The notes under the pieces: generated by a model
What the model was told of the DNA's origin: nothing
Databases searched by the model: none
Seen by the model: only the letters and a program-made list of their open reading frames with translations
Position numbers and translations under genes: made by a program
Part shown: piece by piece, positions 62,459-64,000 of the stretch
Layout: every line of letters begins with the position of its first letter
Position numbering within the stretch: position 1 is the first letter of the stretch
Source: Methylotenera_A sp031422335
Lineage (GTDB): Bacteria > Pseudomonadota > Gammaproteobacteria > Burkholderiales > Methylophilaceae
Assembly: GCA_031422335.1 (NCBI GenBank)
Contig: JANOQW010000015.1
Span: forward strand, 1-64,000
Reading direction: 5' to 3'
DNA: 64,000 bases

Positions 62459-62977
62459 ATGCAAAATTTTTTAAGCAGTATTGAAGGCCGCGCTTTTTCA
62501 CTAGCACAATTTGCTACAAGAAATAGAGAAGATGCGCTAGATATTGTGCAAGATGCCATGTTTAAATTGGTACAAAAATATGGCGCGCACCCAGCAGAAC
62601 AATGGAAGCCACTTTTTTATAGCATATTGCAAACGCGCATTTTAGATTGGCACCGCCGACAAAGTGTGCGTAACCGCTTTAGAAGCTGGCTGTATTGGGA
62701 TGAAGATGAAGACAGCGAAAACCCGCTGGAGCAAATTGCCGATGCGCTGCAAGCCGCACCAGATATAGCGTTGCAAGATGCACAATTTGGTGATGATTTA
62801 AATAAGGCGCTAAATTTACTACCACTGCGCCAGCAGCAAGTATTTTTATTGCGCGTGTGGGAAGGCATGGATATTGGCGAGACAGCAAAAATAATGCAAT
62901 GCTCTGAGAGCAGCGTAAAAACACACCACGCACGTGCATTAGAAAAATTACGTGGGCAATTAGGGGCACACAAATGA
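62459..62977 (+). CDS. ECF-type RNA polymerase sigma factor
   Basis: 172 residues. Sigma region 2 (DALDIVQDAMFKLVQKY, then LFYSILQTRILDWHRRQ) and region 4 (LNLLPLRQQQVFLLRVWEGMDIGETAKIMQCSESSVKTHHARALEKLR) are clear. There is no region 1 or 3. The next gene overlaps its stop by 4 bases and encodes a one-pass membrane protein of the DUF3619 family, the likely anti-sigma-like partner. The set sigma / DUF3619 / small exported protein / DUF3106 is a recurrent betaproteobacterial cassette. Confidence 0.93.
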   Translation: MQNFLSSIEGRAFSLAQFATRNREDALDIVQDAMFKLVQKYGAHPAEQWKPLFYSILQTRILDWHRRQSVRNRFRSWLYWDEDEDSENPLEQIADALQAAPDIALQDAQFGDDLNKALNLLPLRQQQVFLLRVWEGMDIGETAKIMQCSESSVKTHHARALEKLRGQLGAHK

Positions 62978-63339
62978 TAAACGATGAGCAATTTGAACAT
63001 AAAGTAAAAGCCAGCCTAGACGACAATTTAAGCGCGCTAGATAGCGACACGCGCCAACGCTTGGCAGATAGTCGCAGACAAGCACTCAATCAAAAATCGC
63101 AGCGTTTTACATGGCCTAGTTTTAACAACTGGCTGCCAGCTGGCGCGTTGGCATTGTGCTCACTATTTGCGGTATTTTTAGTATTTAACCCAGAAAATAA
63201 TAGCGTGCAATCATCACAGTACGAGCAAGTCGCCGTGTTTGAGCTACTCACCAATGCTGAGGCATTAGAAGAAATGACTGACCCAGATTTTTATGCCTGG
63301 ATTGATGAGAATTTAGAAGAAGATGAAATTGAAGGGTAA
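62974..63339 (+). CDS. DUF3619 family membrane protein (anti-sigma-like)
   Basis: 121 residues. The cytoplasmic N-terminal helix pair (about 1-40, with LSALDSDTRQRLADSRRQAL), a membrane helix at about 52-70, and a short acidic periplasmic tail (DENLEEDEIEG) match the family. It is translationally coupled to the sigma gene (ATGA overlap) and overlaps the next gene by 17 bases. A role in holding the sigma factor at the membrane is inferred from position, not shown by a zinc motif (none present). Confidence 0.88.
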   Translation: MINDEQFEHKVKASLDDNLSALDSDTRQRLADSRRQALNQKSQRFTWPSFNNWLPAGALALCSLFAVFLVFNPENNSVQSSQYEQVAVFELLTNAEALEEMTDPDFYAWIDENLEEDEIEG

Positions 63340-63541
63340 ATTATTTCTTACCTTTATTTTGCTCATGTACATGCAATTAAGCCATGCGCAAACAGAGCCA
63401 CTACCGCTAGATTTAATTGAGTTGTTAGGTGAATTTGATGCTGGTGAATTAGATGACGACGATGCGCTAAATGCCGCATTAACTGAAATAGAGATGAAAA
63501 AAACCAAAGCAACAACGCAGCCGAATGAGGGTACGAAATGA
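63323..63541 (+). CDS. Small exported acidic protein in the sigma operon
   Basis: 72 residues. The signal peptide covers about 1-22 (FLTFILLMYMQLSHA), then a short acidic mature part (LIELLGEFDAGELDDDDALNAALTEIE). It overlaps both neighbours (17 bases with DUF3619 and a TGA/ATG overlap with DUF3106). Family not firmly recognised; possibly the small partner commonly found between these two genes. Confidence 0.8.
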   Translation: MKLKGKLFLTFILLMYMQLSHAQTEPLPLDLIELLGEFDAGELDDDDALNAALTEIEMKKTKATTQPNEGTK

Positions 63542-64000
63542 TCAAATTGAAACTACACCGCTTTATATTATTTTTGTGTTTATTGATAGCCGCCCTATTA
63601 CCAAGCGCCGCCAGCGCCGAAGGTGTGGCGTGGGAGAGCCTAAGCACGCAACAGCAAGAAACGCTGGCTAGCGTAAAAGAGCGCTGGGCCGATTTACCTG
63701 CCGAGCGCCAACAACGCTTAAGTAAAGGTGCTGATAAATGGGCAACGATGAACCCAGAACAGCGCGAACAAGCCAAACAAAAACTCAATCGTTTTAAAAA
63801 TTTATCGCCTGAAGAAAAAGCGCTGGTAAAAGAGCGCATGCAAAAATTTAAACAATTGCCGCCAGAAAAACGTAAAGCCTTGCGCGAACGCTGGAAAAAT
63901 ATGGACCCTGAGAAAAAAGCCAAATTTCGTGAGCGCATGAAAAATATGAGCCCAGAACAAAAGCAAGAAATGCGCGAAAAATTTAAACAAAGAAGGCAAG
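63538..64000 (+). CDS. DUF3106 protein, cut off by the window end
   Basis: At least 154 residues; the reading frame is open at base 64000. ATG at 63538 overlaps the preceding stop. The signal peptide ends near 26 (LPSAASA). The mature part is a highly charged helical repeat of about 15-18 residues with the pattern (L/M)-x-P-E-x-(K/R) such as LSPEEKALVKERM, LPPEKRKALRERW and MDPEKKAKFRERM. DUF3106 proteins are periplasmic, helical and of unknown role, resembling CpxP/Spy-like chaperone style repeats only in general charge. Last visible gene of the ECF operon. Confidence 0.85.
   Translation, partial: MIKLKLHRFILFLCLLIAALLPSAASAEGVAWESLSTQQQETLASVKERWADLPAERQQRLSKGADKWATMNPEQREQAKQKLNRFKNLSPEEKALVKERMQKFKQLPPEKRKALRERWKNMDPEKKAKFRERMKNMSPEQKQEMREKFKQRRQ

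Noticed and set aside
63363..63938. 191-residue minus-strand reading frame over the end of the window
   Set aside because: It is antisense to the overlapping exported-protein and DUF3106 genes, which have signal peptides, coupled starts and family matches.
1..64000. CRISPR arrays, prophage, integrative element or defence island
   Set aside because: No regularly spaced direct repeats, integrase, phage structural genes or att-like duplications were seen; the only defence-type genes are the GATC methylase and nuclease.

Overview
The window looks like chromosomal DNA of a betaproteobacterium, most likely a methylotroph of the Methylophilaceae (Methylotenera/Methylophilus type). This assignment is inferred from three things: a tmRNA tag reading ANDETYSLAA, gene pairings typical of betaproteobacteria (smpB, ratA-rnfH, guaB-guaA, a pilGHIJ-chpA block, a sigma/DUF3619/DUF3106 block), and a moderate GC content judged by eye. 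No rRNA, tRNA, CRISPR array, transposase or integrase was seen. Both ends cut a gene: the 3' end of the tmRNA at base 1, and a DUF3106 gene at base 64000.

Layout. 1-8.4 kb: tmRNA, an orphan four-helix-bundle membrane sensor, smpB, ratA, rnfH, guaB, guaA, a lipoprotein, a GreB-type factor and a nitroreductase. 8.4-11.5 kb: a YbiT-type ABC-F ATPase, then a compact AT-rich cassette of a DpnA-like GATC adenine methylase and a MutH/Sau3AI-like endonuclease. 11.6-17.3 kb: typA/bipA and two tandem DEAD-box helicases, the first behind a long structured leader. 17.4-22.2 kb: a histidine kinase / response regulator / REC-PAS-GGDEF-EAL signalling operon. 22.3-27.9 kb: truncated haemoglobin, purT, an NtrC-type regulator and a TonB-dependent receptor. 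28-38 kb: ybbP-ybbA diverging from tesA, then tilS, accA and dnaE. 38-46.4 kb: the type IV pilus chemosensory operon pilG-pilH-pilI-pilJ-chpA. 46.6-54.5 kb: a FIST sensor, tpx, a MazG-like pyrophosphohydrolase, a THUMP methyltransferase, a SpeE-like protein, an RNase II family enzyme, a candidate small RNA and a CobW GTPase. 54.5-64 kb: a TonB-like membrane protein coupled to hrpA, DUF2177, a periplasmic ATP-dependent DNA ligase, a methyltransferase, a hendecad-repeat protein and an ECF sigma factor operon.

The signal that ordinary annotation would miss is a dispersed palindromic repeat family. At least seven short copies (39-44 bp, 14-bp arms around a conserved 11-base loop) and three long copies (95-96 bp) lie between genes, mostly where two genes converge. 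The long copies fold on paper into a cloverleaf. Two of its arms change sequence between copies while keeping their pairing and their loop, which argues for selection on structure. A further, partly decayed copy is read through as protein in the tail of the second DEAD-box helicase. No RAYT or other transposase is present to explain how the family spreads.

Functionally the window combines translation quality control and RNA metabolism (tmRNA/SmpB, TypA, ABC-F, helicases, RNase II, TilS, THUMP methyltransferase), purine synthesis (GuaB, GuaA, PurT), surface motility and signalling (Pil-Chp, c-di-GMP, FIST), and DNA handling (DnaE, GATC methylase/endonuclease, periplasmic ligase).
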